This document shows, piece after piece, positions 1 through 6,661 of a DNA stretch of 10,029 nucleotides (position 1 is its first letter; every line of letters starts with the position of its first letter). The stretch covers positions 40,294 through 50,322 of the forward strand of contig PAXM01000030.1 in NCBI GenBank assembly GCA_002714485.1. Reading direction: 5' to 3'. The position numbers and the translations under genes were made by a program. The notes under the pieces were generated by a model. The model was not told the DNA's origin. It did no database searches and worked only from the letters and a program-made list of their open reading frames with translations. This DNA is from Acidimicrobiaceae bacterium. Its GTDB lineage: Bacteria > Actinomycetota > Acidimicrobiia > Acidimicrobiales > MedAcidi-G1.

Positions 1-612
1 GACGAGTTGGGGATCGTGGAGCGGGTCGACGAGGCCGGACGGTACGTGATTGGACCGGGCCTGCGGGCTCTCGCTGCCGCCGGGGCACCGGTCGGGACAC
101 TGCGCGACCTCGCTCGTCCGTACCTACGGGAGTTGGCTGGACGGTTGGGCGAGTCGGCGTCATTGGCCGTGATGGACGGTGGCGAAGGGTTGTACGTGTC
201 CCAGGTCGCGGCACCAGGACCGGTGCAGGTGACCGACTGGACCGGCCAGCGATTCCCGCTACACACCATCGCGGCGGGGCAGGCCTTCATGGGGTCGTGG
301 ACCGACGAGGAGGTAGAGGCCTACGGGGCGGACGGCTTGGCCGGGTTCACCGAGGCGACGGTGACCACCCTGGTCGGCCTACGGCAGCGGGTCGGAGAGG
401 TACGCCGGACTGGCGTGGCGTGGACGATGGGCGAGTTCTCGGAGGAGATCACCGGCGTAGCGGCCCCGGTATGCGACGCCGACGGGCAGCCGGTGGCGTC
501 GGTGTCGGTCTACGGCCCCGGCTGGCGGTTCCCCGGCGACGGGGACACCACCGAGATAGAACGTCTCGTGCGAGAGACCGCCGAGAGGGTCGGAGGACTG
601 CTGGGGGATTAG
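1..612 (+). CDS. IclR-family transcriptional regulator (5'-truncated by window)
   Basis: The reading frame is open from the first base and ends at TAG 610-612, giving 203 residues of a protein whose family length is about 250. The start, and most of the N-terminal winged helix-turn-helix, lie before the window. The visible beginning (DELGIVERVDEAGRYVIGPG) reads like the wing of the IclR DNA-binding domain followed by the linker helix. The rest matches the IclR effector-binding (GAF-like) domain: a SLAVMDGGEGLYVSQV strand, the FPLHTIAAGQAF segment, and the typical ending around ITGVAAPVCDADGQPVASVSVYGP. IclR proteins bind a small-molecule effector through this domain and usually control catabolic operons next to them. 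The next protein gene in its direction lies beyond a tRNA gene, so the target cannot be read here. If the 0.8-8.0 kb block is an insertion, the original downstream neighbours would be the SnoaL/hot-dog/SRPBCC/AhpD genes, a plausible target set. Family call is firm; effector unknown. Confidence 0.88.
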   Translation, partial: DELGIVERVDEAGRYVIGPGLRALAAAGAPVGTLRDLARPYLRELAGRLGESASLAVMDGGEGLYVSQVAAPGPVQVTDWTGQRFPLHTIAAGQAFMGSWTDEEVEAYGADGLAGFTEATVTTLVGLRQRVGEVRRTGVAWTMGEFSEEITGVAAPVCDADGQPVASVSVYGPGWRFPGDGDTTEIERLVRETAERVGGLLGD

Positions 613-614
613 TT

Positions 615-632
615 GGTCGGGATGACCCGATC
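615..632 (+). terminator. short hairpin after the IclR gene, possible terminator
   Basis: TCGGG (617-621) and CCCGA (626-630) pair around a four-base ATGA loop, and the stem can extend by a G-T wobble and a G-C pair to 615/632. It begins three bases after the IclR stop codon. There is no T tract, so an intrinsic terminator is only a possibility; GC-rich actinobacteria often have hairpins of this kind after genes. Confidence 0.3.
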
Positions 633-671
633 GACTGCTCAGAACTGGTAGGTGCGATGGTGGGGCGCCGT

Positions 672-677
672 TACCCT
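672..677 (+). promoter_or_regulatory. candidate -10 box of the tRNA(fMet) gene
   Basis: TACCCT fits the actinobacterial -10 pattern TANNNT and ends six bases before the first base of the tRNA, so transcription could start at or next to the mature 5' end. No convincing -35 box is seen at 16-19 bases upstream. The call rests on the motif and its spacing alone. Confidence 0.3.
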
Positions 678-683
678 CCCCTC

Positions 684-804
<121 letters not shown>

Positions 805-853
805 TCCGGATCGTTCGCTGAATTGGTTGAGTGCCACAAGAAAAGTCACGGCC

Positions 854-859
854 TACTGT
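854..859 (+). promoter_or_regulatory. candidate -10 box for leaderless CotH transcription
   Basis: TACTGT fits TANNNT and ends six bases before the GTG at 866, so the transcript could begin at the start codon itself. Leaderless mRNAs are common in actinobacteria, and no Shine-Dalgarno sequence precedes either possible start of this gene. The spacing equals that of the candidate -10 box before the tRNA. No good -35 box is visible. Confidence 0.3.
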
Positions 860-865
860 GGCCCA

Positions 866-2419
866 GTGCACCTAGGTCCACTCCGCACACTTTTCTGGGC
901 TTTTCTGCTCGTCGCCTGCTCCTCCACTGCCGCAGAGACCATCACGACGGTTGTCTCGACGCGCGTTACCGCCGATACGACGACCACTGCCGCAGAGAAC
1001 ACCACGACGGTTGTCTCGACGCGTGTCACCGCCGATACGACGACCACTGCCGCAGAGAACACCACGACGGTTGTCTCGACGCGCGTTACCGCCGATACGA
1101 CGACCACTGTCGCAGAGACCGTCACCAACGCCGTTGGGAACTCGTCGGCGCTCACTGCCGACAATTCCAGCTACGTCTTCGACCAGGAGCGGTTGCACAC
1201 GTTCGAGTTGACGTTGTCCGACGAGGCTCTCGCCCAGATCGATCGCAACCCCTCGGCCGAGGAGTGGGTGCTGGGGTCGCTCACCTTCGAGGGTGAGACC
1301 ATCGACCGGGTCGGTATCCGGTACAAGGGGTCGATTGGAGCATGGGTCGGCTGCCTCTCCGACCCGAACTGGTCCGACCCGTCCGGCCACAGGGTCTGCA
1401 CCAAGCTGTCGATGAAGGTCAAGGTCAACTGGGATGACTCGAACCGGGAGTTCCACGGGCTGAGGCGCCTGCAGTTCCACAGCATGAACTTGGACCCATC
1501 GCAGATGCACGAGCGCCTCGGCTACTGGTTGTTCCGCGAAATGGGCGTGCCGGCCCCCCGGTCGGTCCACGCCCGGCTGATCGTCAACGGCACCTACGTC
1601 GGGGTGTTCGCCCTCACCGAGCAGATCGACGGCCGCTTCACTCGCCACAACTTCGACGACGGCACCGGCAACCTCTACAAGGAGGTCTGGCCGTTCAAGG
1701 GGAGCAGCAACACCATTACCCCAGACTTTGAATTCATGAGGGCGCTCAAGACCAACGAGGACGAGAACCCCTCCATCGAATTGATTAAGAACTTCGGCTC
1801 CGAGGTGAAGGCTGCCGGACCTGATGGGGCGGCCGAGGTGGTCGACCGCTGGATGGACGTAGACGAGGTGCTGGCCTGGGCGGTCGTCGACCGCATCATC
1901 CGCAACGACGACGGCCCCTTCCACTGGTACTGCTTCGACGAGTGCCGCCCCCACAACTACTACTGGTACGAGGAGCCGACAACCGGCACGCTGCACCTCA
2001 TCCCGTGGGACCTCGACAACGCCTTCATGAACATCGTCAAGGACTCGAACCCGGTCACTCCAGTGGCTGACGCCTGGGGTGGAGTCACCGCCAACTGCCT
2101 CCCATTTGGCTACGGGGATTGGGGTCTGTCGCAGCGATCAGCAGCCTGTGACCCGCTGTTCGCCGCCTGGGCCACGTTCGACGACGACTATGGGCGACTC
2201 CTCAACGAGTTCCTCGACGGCCCGTTCGCCGAGGAACTCGTGACAGCCCAGATCGAGGCCTGGGTGGCCCAGATCGCCGACGCCACCACCCAAGCCGCTG
2301 ACGCCCACGACGACGCCGTGCCGGTACGTAAGTGGACCGACGCCGTAGACGAGTTGTTGGCCGCCCTCGACCATGCCCGGTCCATCGCAAGGACGCCCCG
2401 GGACGCCCCGGACGCCTAA
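866..2419 (+). CDS. CotH-family kinase-fold protein, predicted lipoprotein with Thr-rich repeat tether
   Basis: The protein has 517 residues from GTG 866. This start is preferred because it gives a compact lipoprotein signal: Arg7, a hydrophobic stretch, then the lipobox LVAC with the lipidated Cys at 18. A TTG at 827 is the alternative and adds 13 residues. After the Cys come about 65 residues of Thr-rich 20-residue repeats, an unstructured tether, then the CotH domain from about 105 to 500. CotH hallmarks seen are RYKG (152-155), the LDPSQMHERLGYWLFREMGVPAPR block, the VNGTYVGVF...TEQID segment, NLYKE, the RNDDGPFHWY stretch and the WDLD motif (381-384), whose acidic residues match the metal site of CotH kinases. 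Six Cys after the lipid Cys (163, 178, 356, 360, 411, 428) suit an exported, disulfide-bonded protein. Bacillus CotH phosphorylates spore-coat proteins; the substrate here is unknown. It leads a three-gene cluster with DUF4956 and VTC, with a 39-base gap to the next gene. Confidence 0.85.
   Translation: MHLGPLRTLFWAFLLVACSSTAAETITTVVSTRVTADTTTTAAENTTTVVSTRVTADTTTTAAENTTTVVSTRVTADTTTTVAETVTNAVGNSSALTADNSSYVFDQERLHTFELTLSDEALAQIDRNPSAEEWVLGSLTFEGETIDRVGIRYKGSIGAWVGCLSDPNWSDPSGHRVCTKLSMKVKVNWDDSNREFHGLRRLQFHSMNLDPSQMHERLGYWLFREMGVPAPRSVHARLIVNGTYVGVFALTEQIDGRFTRHNFDDGTGNLYKEVWPFKGSSNTITPDFEFMRALKTNEDENPSIELIKNFGSEVKAAGPDGAAEVVDRWMDVDEVLAWAVVDRIIRNDDGPFHWYCFDECRPHNYYWYEEPTTGTLHLIPWDLDNAFMNIVKDSNPVTPVADAWGGVTANCLPFGYGDWGLSQRSAACDPLFAAWATFDDDYGRLLNEFLDGPFAEELVTAQIEAWVAQIADATTQAADAHDDAVPVRKWTDAVDELLAALDHARSIARTPRDAPDA
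924..1126 (+). repeat. 60-base in-frame tandem repeat, about 3.4 copies, in the CotH tether
   Basis: A 60-base unit coding for 20 residues (TAAENTTTVVSTRVTADTTT) runs about 3.4 times without spacers. The units at 961-1020 and 1021-1080 differ at only two bases, both synonymous (CGC/CGT and GTT/GTC). The first partial unit has ET-I instead of EN-T, and the last diverges after about 38 bases. The unit is a whole number of codons, so gain or loss of copies changes only tether length. Confidence 0.93.
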
Positions 2420-2458
2420 CGTCGTTGGTGAACAACCCCGAAGACAGGTGACTGATCC

Positions 2459-3007
2459 ATGTCAACACCCTGGCTGATTGTCTCCGACCTAGTTGCCGTG
2501 GCGGTGCTGGTGTTCGTTCTGTACTTCCCCCGCAACGGCCGGCGAGACATGGTGGTGGCACTGCTCGGCATCAACGTCGGGTTGCTCGGCATCGCCATGA
2601 CCCTGACACGCAGCACGGTGAACCTCGGCCTGGGGTTGGGCCTTTTCGGCGTTCTGTCAATTATCCGCCTGCGCTCCTCTGAGTTGGGCCAGCAGGAGGT
2701 CGCCTACTACTTCACCGCCCTTGCCCTCGGTCTACTGGGCGGCATGCCGATCGATCCGGCATGGGCAACCCCAACTCTCATGGGAGCGGCCCTGGTTGCC
2801 GTCTACGTCGGCGATCATCCAAGGCTCTACGCCAGGAACCGAAACCAGGCTGTCACCCTCGACCGGGCCCACACCGACGAGACCGAGTTGATTGCCCGCC
2901 TCGAGTCGATGCTGGGTGGCACCGTGGTGCGGCTCAAGGTGCGCCGCATCGACCTGGTGAACGACAGCACCGTCGTCGACGTGCGCTACCGGATCAACGG
3001 CGACTGA
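2459..3007 (+). CDS. DUF4956 family membrane protein
   Basis: A 182-residue protein starting at ATG 2459 with an AGGTG ribosome binding site at 2446-2450, eight bases upstream. Hydrophobic segments at about 5-23, 32-50, 55-69, 82-95 and 103-117 predict four or five membrane helices, followed by a soluble, charged tail (about 118-182) that is probably cytoplasmic. The segment GLFGVLSIIRLRSS (61-74) followed by QEVAYYFTALALGLLGG is the recognisable core of the DUF4956 family: a Gly-rich helix, then Ile-Arg-x-Arg at the membrane edge. The biochemical role of the family is not established, but its genes are repeatedly found next to VTC-type polyphosphate polymerases, as here (stop six bases before the VTC start). 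By analogy with the yeast VTC complex, where a membrane part guides the polyphosphate chain, a channel or anchor role is a reasonable inference, not shown by sequence. Confidence 0.85.
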   Translation: MSTPWLIVSDLVAVAVLVFVLYFPRNGRRDMVVALLGINVGLLGIAMTLTRSTVNLGLGLGLFGVLSIIRLRSSELGQQEVAYYFTALALGLLGGMPIDPAWATPTLMGAALVAVYVGDHPRLYARNRNQAVTLDRAHTDETELIARLESMLGGTVVRLKVRRIDLVNDSTVVDVRYRINGD

Positions 3008-3013
3008 CCGGCC

Positions 3014-3739
3014 ATGATCGACGATCTGCCGTCGGTCTCGCTGGCCAAGATCGGGAACACCGCTGGCCTCCAGACCCGCCGTGACCGCAAGTACGTGGTA
3101 TCGCCAGAGTTCGTGGATCGGTTAATCAGCGAATTGTGGCCAGAGGTGCTGGCCCTCGAGATCGACGGACAGCGGGACTTCGGCTACGAGTCGCTCTACT
3201 TCGACACCCCGGACCTGGTGTCCTACCTTGCAGCCGCCCACCGTCGTCGACGCCGGTTCAAGGTGCGCCACCGCCACTACGTCGACGCCGGTACAGCGAT
3301 GCTGGAGGTCAAGGTGCGGACAGGACGAGGCCGCAACGCCAAGCTACGACTGCCGGTCGACAACGCCGGGGCCAACCTGTTTTCGACCGCCGGCCGAGTG
3401 TTCGTTGACGGTGCCGTCGGTGCCGGCACCGCTGAGAGGCTCGTCCCCATCTTGATCACCCGGTACCGGCGCTCCACCCTCGTCGACCTTGACGGTCCCT
3501 CCCGCCTCACCATTGACCGGGTCGTCACTTGCACTGACCGAGACGGTTCCACTGCATCGGTGGACGGCATAGTGCTCGAAACCAAGACCGTTGGGCCGCC
3601 CAGCCAGTTCGACCGCTGGCTCTGGGCACAGGGCCACCGGCCGATCCAGCTCTCCAAGTACTGCACCGGGCTGGCGGCTCTGCGCCCCACTCTCCCGGCC
3701 AACAAATGGCACCGCACACTGAGCCAACACCTGAGTTGA
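3014..3739 (+). CDS. VTC-domain polyphosphate polymerase (triphosphate-tunnel fold)
   Basis: A 241-residue protein starting at ATG 3014, six bases after the DUF4956 stop, with no clear ribosome binding site of its own, so translational coupling is likely. It is nearly all one VTC domain, the tunnel fold that makes polyphosphate from ATP in yeast Vtc4. The basic and acidic tunnel residues appear in family order: RRDRKY (22-27), YFDTPDL (62-68), a basic stretch ending FKVRHRHY (82-89), LEVK (97-100), K110/R112 in NAKLRL, YRR (151-153), LTID (165-168), LETK (188-191) and SKYCTG (214-219). The Glu and Lys of the two E-x-K motifs correspond to metal- and phosphate-binding positions. There is no SPX domain or membrane segment, as is usual for bacterial versions; the adjacent DUF4956 protein could be its membrane partner. 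The TTM fold also occurs in triphosphatases and CYTH cyclases, but the motif set and context favour polymerase. Confidence 0.85.
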   Translation: MIDDLPSVSLAKIGNTAGLQTRRDRKYVVSPEFVDRLISELWPEVLALEIDGQRDFGYESLYFDTPDLVSYLAAAHRRRRRFKVRHRHYVDAGTAMLEVKVRTGRGRNAKLRLPVDNAGANLFSTAGRVFVDGAVGAGTAERLVPILITRYRRSTLVDLDGPSRLTIDRVVTCTDRDGSTASVDGIVLETKTVGPPSQFDRWLWAQGHRPIQLSKYCTGLAALRPTLPANKWHRTLSQHLS

Positions 3740-3884
3740 GCGCAATGGATTCGCTGTATGACGCCTGATCTTTTGTCCCGCCGCGGAGACCAGGACTGTC
3801 TTGCCGTCCAATCTCACGGCGCCTTCTCGCTAGATCTGCGGGGGATATGGGCTGACGCAACTTCTATTCAGTTGCCGTCGCGCC
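3740..3884. other. intergenic gap between convergent genes
   Basis: This gap lies between the VTC stop and the E1 beta stop. It holds no open frame of note. The only structure seen is the inverted repeat at 3854-3879, reported separately. Confidence 0.6.
3854..3879. terminator. hairpin between convergent operons, possible bidirectional terminator
   Basis: GCAACT (3857-3862) pairs with AGTTGC (3870-3875) around a seven-base loop. The stem extends by GAC/GTC (3854-3856 with 3877-3879) after one bulged C at 3876, nine pairs in all. It lies six bases past the leftward E1 beta stop and about 115 bases past the VTC stop. There is no T tract on either strand. Confidence 0.4.
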
Positions 3885-4859
3885 CTAGCCCCAACTAGTA
3901 CGGATCGTGTCGACGATTCGATCGACCGAAGGAACCGCCTCATCCTCAAGCACGTCGGCAGCCGGCAGTGGAACGTGGGGAGTGGTTATTCGCAGCACTG
4001 GACCGTCGAGATCCCAGAATCCCTCGTGGGCGACGATCGAGGCAACCTCGGCTCCCCAACCACACAGCCGCGGGTTTTCCTCCACGGTTACGAGACGAGA
4101 AGTTCGGCGAACTGATTCCAAGATGGACGCCATATCGAGCGGCACGAGGGACCGCACATCGATGACCTCAGCGGAGATTCCCTCCTGCGCCAGGATCTCG
4201 GCGGCCTCGAGGGCTCGAGGAACCATCAGCGCCAGTGCGGCGATCGTGACGTCGGTCCCGGGTCGCACCGTCCGGGCTGTACCCAGTGTGTCGAGCACCT
4301 CGCCATCGGGGACGTCGCCCTTGGTCGCCATCAACGACTTGTGTTCGAACAGCACGACGGGATCCGGGTCACGAATCGCCGCCGCCATCAGGCCGACCAT
4401 GTCAATCGGTGTGGACGGAGCCACCACCTTCAGACCCGGGACCATCATGCACCAGTTCTCAAGGCTCTGACTGTGCTGCGCCCCGAAGCGAACGCCCGAT
4501 CCGTTCGCGCATCGCACTACAAGTGGTACGGCGAGTTGGCCGTTGCTCATGTACCGGGTCTTCGCGATCTCATTCGACAACATGTCGAAACACACCGGCA
4601 GGAAGTCGGAGAACATGATCTCGGCGACAACCGGCACCCCTGTCATCGCGGCGCCCATCGCCGCACCCAAGATGGCTTGCTCGGAGATCGGAGTGTCCCG
4701 GACCCGGTCCCGCCCGAACTCGTCCCATAGTCCCAGAGTCGTCTTGAACACGCCTCCAGCCGGGCCGACGTCCTGACCGAGCATCACCAGCGACGGGTCG
4801 CGTCTCATCTCCTGTGCGATGCCGTGGGCGACAGCGCTTCTATAAGTCAGTTCCGCCAC
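3885..4859 (-). CDS. 2-oxoacid (or acetoin) dehydrogenase E1 component, beta subunit
   Basis: A 324-residue protein, the normal length for the family. The GTG start at 4859 overlaps the end of the alpha-subunit gene by 13 bases and has GGAGGG (4865-4870) five bases upstream, so the two subunits are translationally coupled. Seen are MLGQDVGPAGGVFKTT (26-41; most relatives have GEDV here), DTPISEQAILGAAMGAAMTG (55-74) with the conserved Glu60 that would contact the aminopyrimidine ring of thiamine diphosphate, SDFLPVCFDMLSNEIAK, and GSGVRFGAQHSQSLE (120-134) with the conserved active-site His129. The C-terminal transketolase-like domain (about 195-320) includes EVIDVRSLVPLDMASI. With the alpha subunit it would form an alpha2-beta2 enzyme that decarboxylates a 2-oxoacid (or cleaves acetoin) and passes the acyl group to a lipoyl E2 protein. 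No E2 or E3 gene is in the operon. Substrate cannot be told from sequence. Confidence 0.9.
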   Translation of the reverse strand: MAELTYRSAVAHGIAQEMRRDPSLVMLGQDVGPAGGVFKTTLGLWDEFGRDRVRDTPISEQAILGAAMGAAMTGVPVVAEIMFSDFLPVCFDMLSNEIAKTRYMSNGQLAVPLVVRCANGSGVRFGAQHSQSLENWCMMVPGLKVVAPSTPIDMVGLMAAAIRDPDPVVLFEHKSLMATKGDVPDGEVLDTLGTARTVRPGTDVTIAALALMVPRALEAAEILAQEGISAEVIDVRSLVPLDMASILESVRRTSRLVTVEENPRLCGWGAEVASIVAHEGFWDLDGPVLRITTPHVPLPAADVLEDEAVPSVDRIVDTIRTSWG

Positions 4860-5899
4860 GATGACCCTCCGTCAGCGAATACCTGGGTGTAGACCTCTTC
4901 CAACGGCGGCCGCGGACCGGCCTTGGCAGCATCAGTCGCTGCGTCGACTTGCGCGGCGATGTCGGTTGCGACGGCCGTCAACTCCGCCTCGTCCACACCG
5001 AGCGACAACAAACGGCGGTGATAGAGCTCGATGGCATCGTGGCCTTGCCAAGCCTCGACCTCCGCTTCGGGTCGATACTTCGCCGTATCGGCTCGCGAGT
5101 GGCCGCCCAGGCGGTAGGTGATCGCTTCGACCAGAGAGGGTCCCTCACCTGCTCGGGCCCGTTCGATCACCCGCTGGGCACAGGTGTACACCTCGTCGAC
5201 GTCGTTGCCGTCGATGACGATCTCCTCGAGTCCGTAGGACGGTGCGCGAGATGCAGCCGGATGCTCGACGGCGGTGACCAAGTCGATGGGTGTGTACTCC
5301 ATGTAGAGGTTGTTCTCGCAGACGAATACCACCGGGAGTTTCCAAACGGCGGCGAGGTTGAGTGCCTCGTGGAACGCCCCGATGTTCGTACCGCCATCAC
5401 CGAAGAAGCACACGGTGACCTGGTCACTACCGCGTAGCTGAGCCGACCACGCGGCTCCGTTTGCGATCGGCAGGTGGCTGCCGACTATGCCGTAGGAACC
5501 CAGCATTCCGTTGTTGACGTCAACGAGGTGCATGGACCCACCCTTGCCCCGCATGAGCCCGTTGTCTCGACCGAGGAGTTCGGCGATCACGCCCTCCATG
5601 GAGGCACCCCTGCTCAGCGTGTGTGCGTGCCCTCGATAGCTGGCCAGCGAGTAGTCGTCGTCCCGCATGGCCGCGCCGAAGCCCGCCGATACCGCTTCCA
5701 TACCAAGTGACAGATGGCTGGTGCCCCGGACGAGGTTCTCTAGGAAGAGTCGGTGCAGGCGGTCGCCAACCTGACGAAGTTCCTGGAGGCGTCGGTACAA
5801 ATGGAGCCGCACCTCACGGTCGATATCGAGATCTGCATTAGCCTCGTTGAGTGGCGGTGGGGTTCTCGGCGGGCGGTTCGCGTAGTGGTTCTCAGGCAC
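4847..5899 (-). CDS. 2-oxoacid (or acetoin) dehydrogenase E1 component, alpha subunit
   Basis: A 350-residue protein from GTG 5899, ten bases after... the SDR stop at 5909 (intervening nine bases), with only a weak TAGG ribosome binding site; the first 25 or so residues are Pro/Asn-rich and poorly family-like, so a start slightly downstream is possible. The thiamine-diphosphate motif is complete: GDGGTN (167-172) through ENN (195-197). Also present are SYRGHAHTLSRG (87-98), GKGGSMHLVD (118-127), GSYGIVGSHLPIANGAAWS (134-152) and YRLGGHSRADTAKYR (262-276), the loop that shapes the active-site entrance. RGH-x-H and the overall pattern are shared by pyruvate, branched-chain and acetoin dehydrogenase alpha subunits, so substrate is left open. 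It is the third gene of the leftward operon and overlaps the beta-subunit gene by 13 bases. Confidence 0.9.
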   Translation of the reverse strand: MPENHYANRPPRTPPPLNEANADLDIDREVRLHLYRRLQELRQVGDRLHRLFLENLVRGTSHLSLGMEAVSAGFGAAMRDDDYSLASYRGHAHTLSRGASMEGVIAELLGRDNGLMRGKGGSMHLVDVNNGMLGSYGIVGSHLPIANGAAWSAQLRGSDQVTVCFFGDGGTNIGAFHEALNLAAVWKLPVVFVCENNLYMEYTPIDLVTAVEHPAASRAPSYGLEEIVIDGNDVDEVYTCAQRVIERARAGEGPSLVEAITYRLGGHSRADTAKYRPEAEVEAWQGHDAIELYHRRLLSLGVDEAELTAVATDIAAQVDAATDAAKAGPRPPLEEVYTQVFADGGSSWRN

Positions 5900-5908
5900 G
5901 GCACCAAC

Positions 5909-6661
5909 CTACTGAGCGACGTAGCCTCCATCTACTGGCATGGATTGACCAGTGACGAACGATGCCGCGTCGGAACACAACCAGACCACAGCCTCGGCTA
6001 GTTCTTCGGGCTCGCCGAGCCGACCGATGGGTTGGGCGTCGAGATACATTTCCTTGCGCTCCGGCGTGTTGCCGAGTATCCGCTCGAGCAACGGGGTGTC
6101 GAACACACCGGGACACACGGCATTGACTCGGACGCCGAGTCGTGCGTACTCAAGTGCAGCGGTCTTAGTGAGACCCACGACGCCGTGTTTCGCCGCAACA
6201 TAGGGCGAGGAGCCGGTCAGCCCGACCAATCCTGCGATCGAGGCGGTGTTCACGATCGAGCCACCGCCTTGGCGAAGCATCTGCATGATCTCGTACTTCA
6301 TGCAGAGCCAGACACCCTTGAGATCGATGCGGACCACACGATCCCAGTCGTCTTCTTCGTATTCGATAGTGGTGGTTCCAGCCTTCCCCTCGATGCCAGC
6401 GTTGTTGAACGCGCAGTCGAGTCGGCCGTACCGATCGATTACCGCTGCCACCATTGCATCCACCTGTGCGGCTTCGGTCACGTCGGTCTCGATCGTGAGT
6501 GCACCGCCGATGTGGTCGGCGGTCTCGGCTAGGCCGGCTGCATCGATGTCGGCGAGCGCAAGGGACGCACCCTCCCGGGCGAAGGCCACTGCAGCAGCCC
6601 GTCCCAGACCCGAGGCAGCCCCCGTCACTACCACCACCTTGTCGTCGACCATCCCACTCAC
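5909..6661 (-). CDS. short-chain dehydrogenase/reductase (SDR), probably NAD-dependent
   Basis: A 250-residue classical SDR. GTG 6661 is chosen as start because GGAGG (6669-6673) lies seven bases upstream; the in-frame ATG at 6652 would be too far from it. The start overlaps the stop of the upstream reductase gene in a GTGA. Motifs are TGAASGLG (13-20) for cofactor binding, NNAG (86-89), catalytic Ser141 in TASIAG, Tyr154 and Lys158 in YVAAKHG, RVNAVCPG (178-185) and the usual ending FVTGQSMPVDGGYVAQ. Acidic residues at the end of the second strand (ALADID, 35-40) suggest NAD rather than NADP. It oxidises or reduces an alcohol/ketone of unknown identity. Its place between a hydroxyacid-reductase-like gene and E1 subunits suggests that it makes or consumes a 2-oxoacid or hydroxyketone used by E1; this is inference. 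Confidence 0.93.
   Translation of the reverse strand: MSGMVDDKVVVVTGAASGLGRAAAVAFAREGASLALADIDAAGLAETADHIGGALTIETDVTEAAQVDAMVAAVIDRYGRLDCAFNNAGIEGKAGTTTIEYEEDDWDRVVRIDLKGVWLCMKYEIMQMLRQGGGSIVNTASIAGLVGLTGSSPYVAAKHGVVGLTKTAALEYARLGVRVNAVCPGVFDTPLLERILGNTPERKEMYLDAQPIGRLGEPEELAEAVVWLCSDAASFVTGQSMPVDGGYVAQ

Noticed and set aside
924..1126. Direct repeats that could suggest a CRISPR array
   Set aside because: The units are contiguous 60-base copies without unique spacers and lie in frame inside the CotH gene.
872..1996. Long open frame on the minus strand opposite the CotH gene
   Set aside because: It is antisense to a gene with clear family motifs, is Val/Gly/Arg/Asp-rich in the way GC-rich shadow frames are, and has no recognisable domain.
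2391..2416. 10-base direct repeat GGACGCCCCG at the end of the CotH gene
   Set aside because: Two and a half copies of a short GC-rich unit in the last codons; likely slippage without further meaning.
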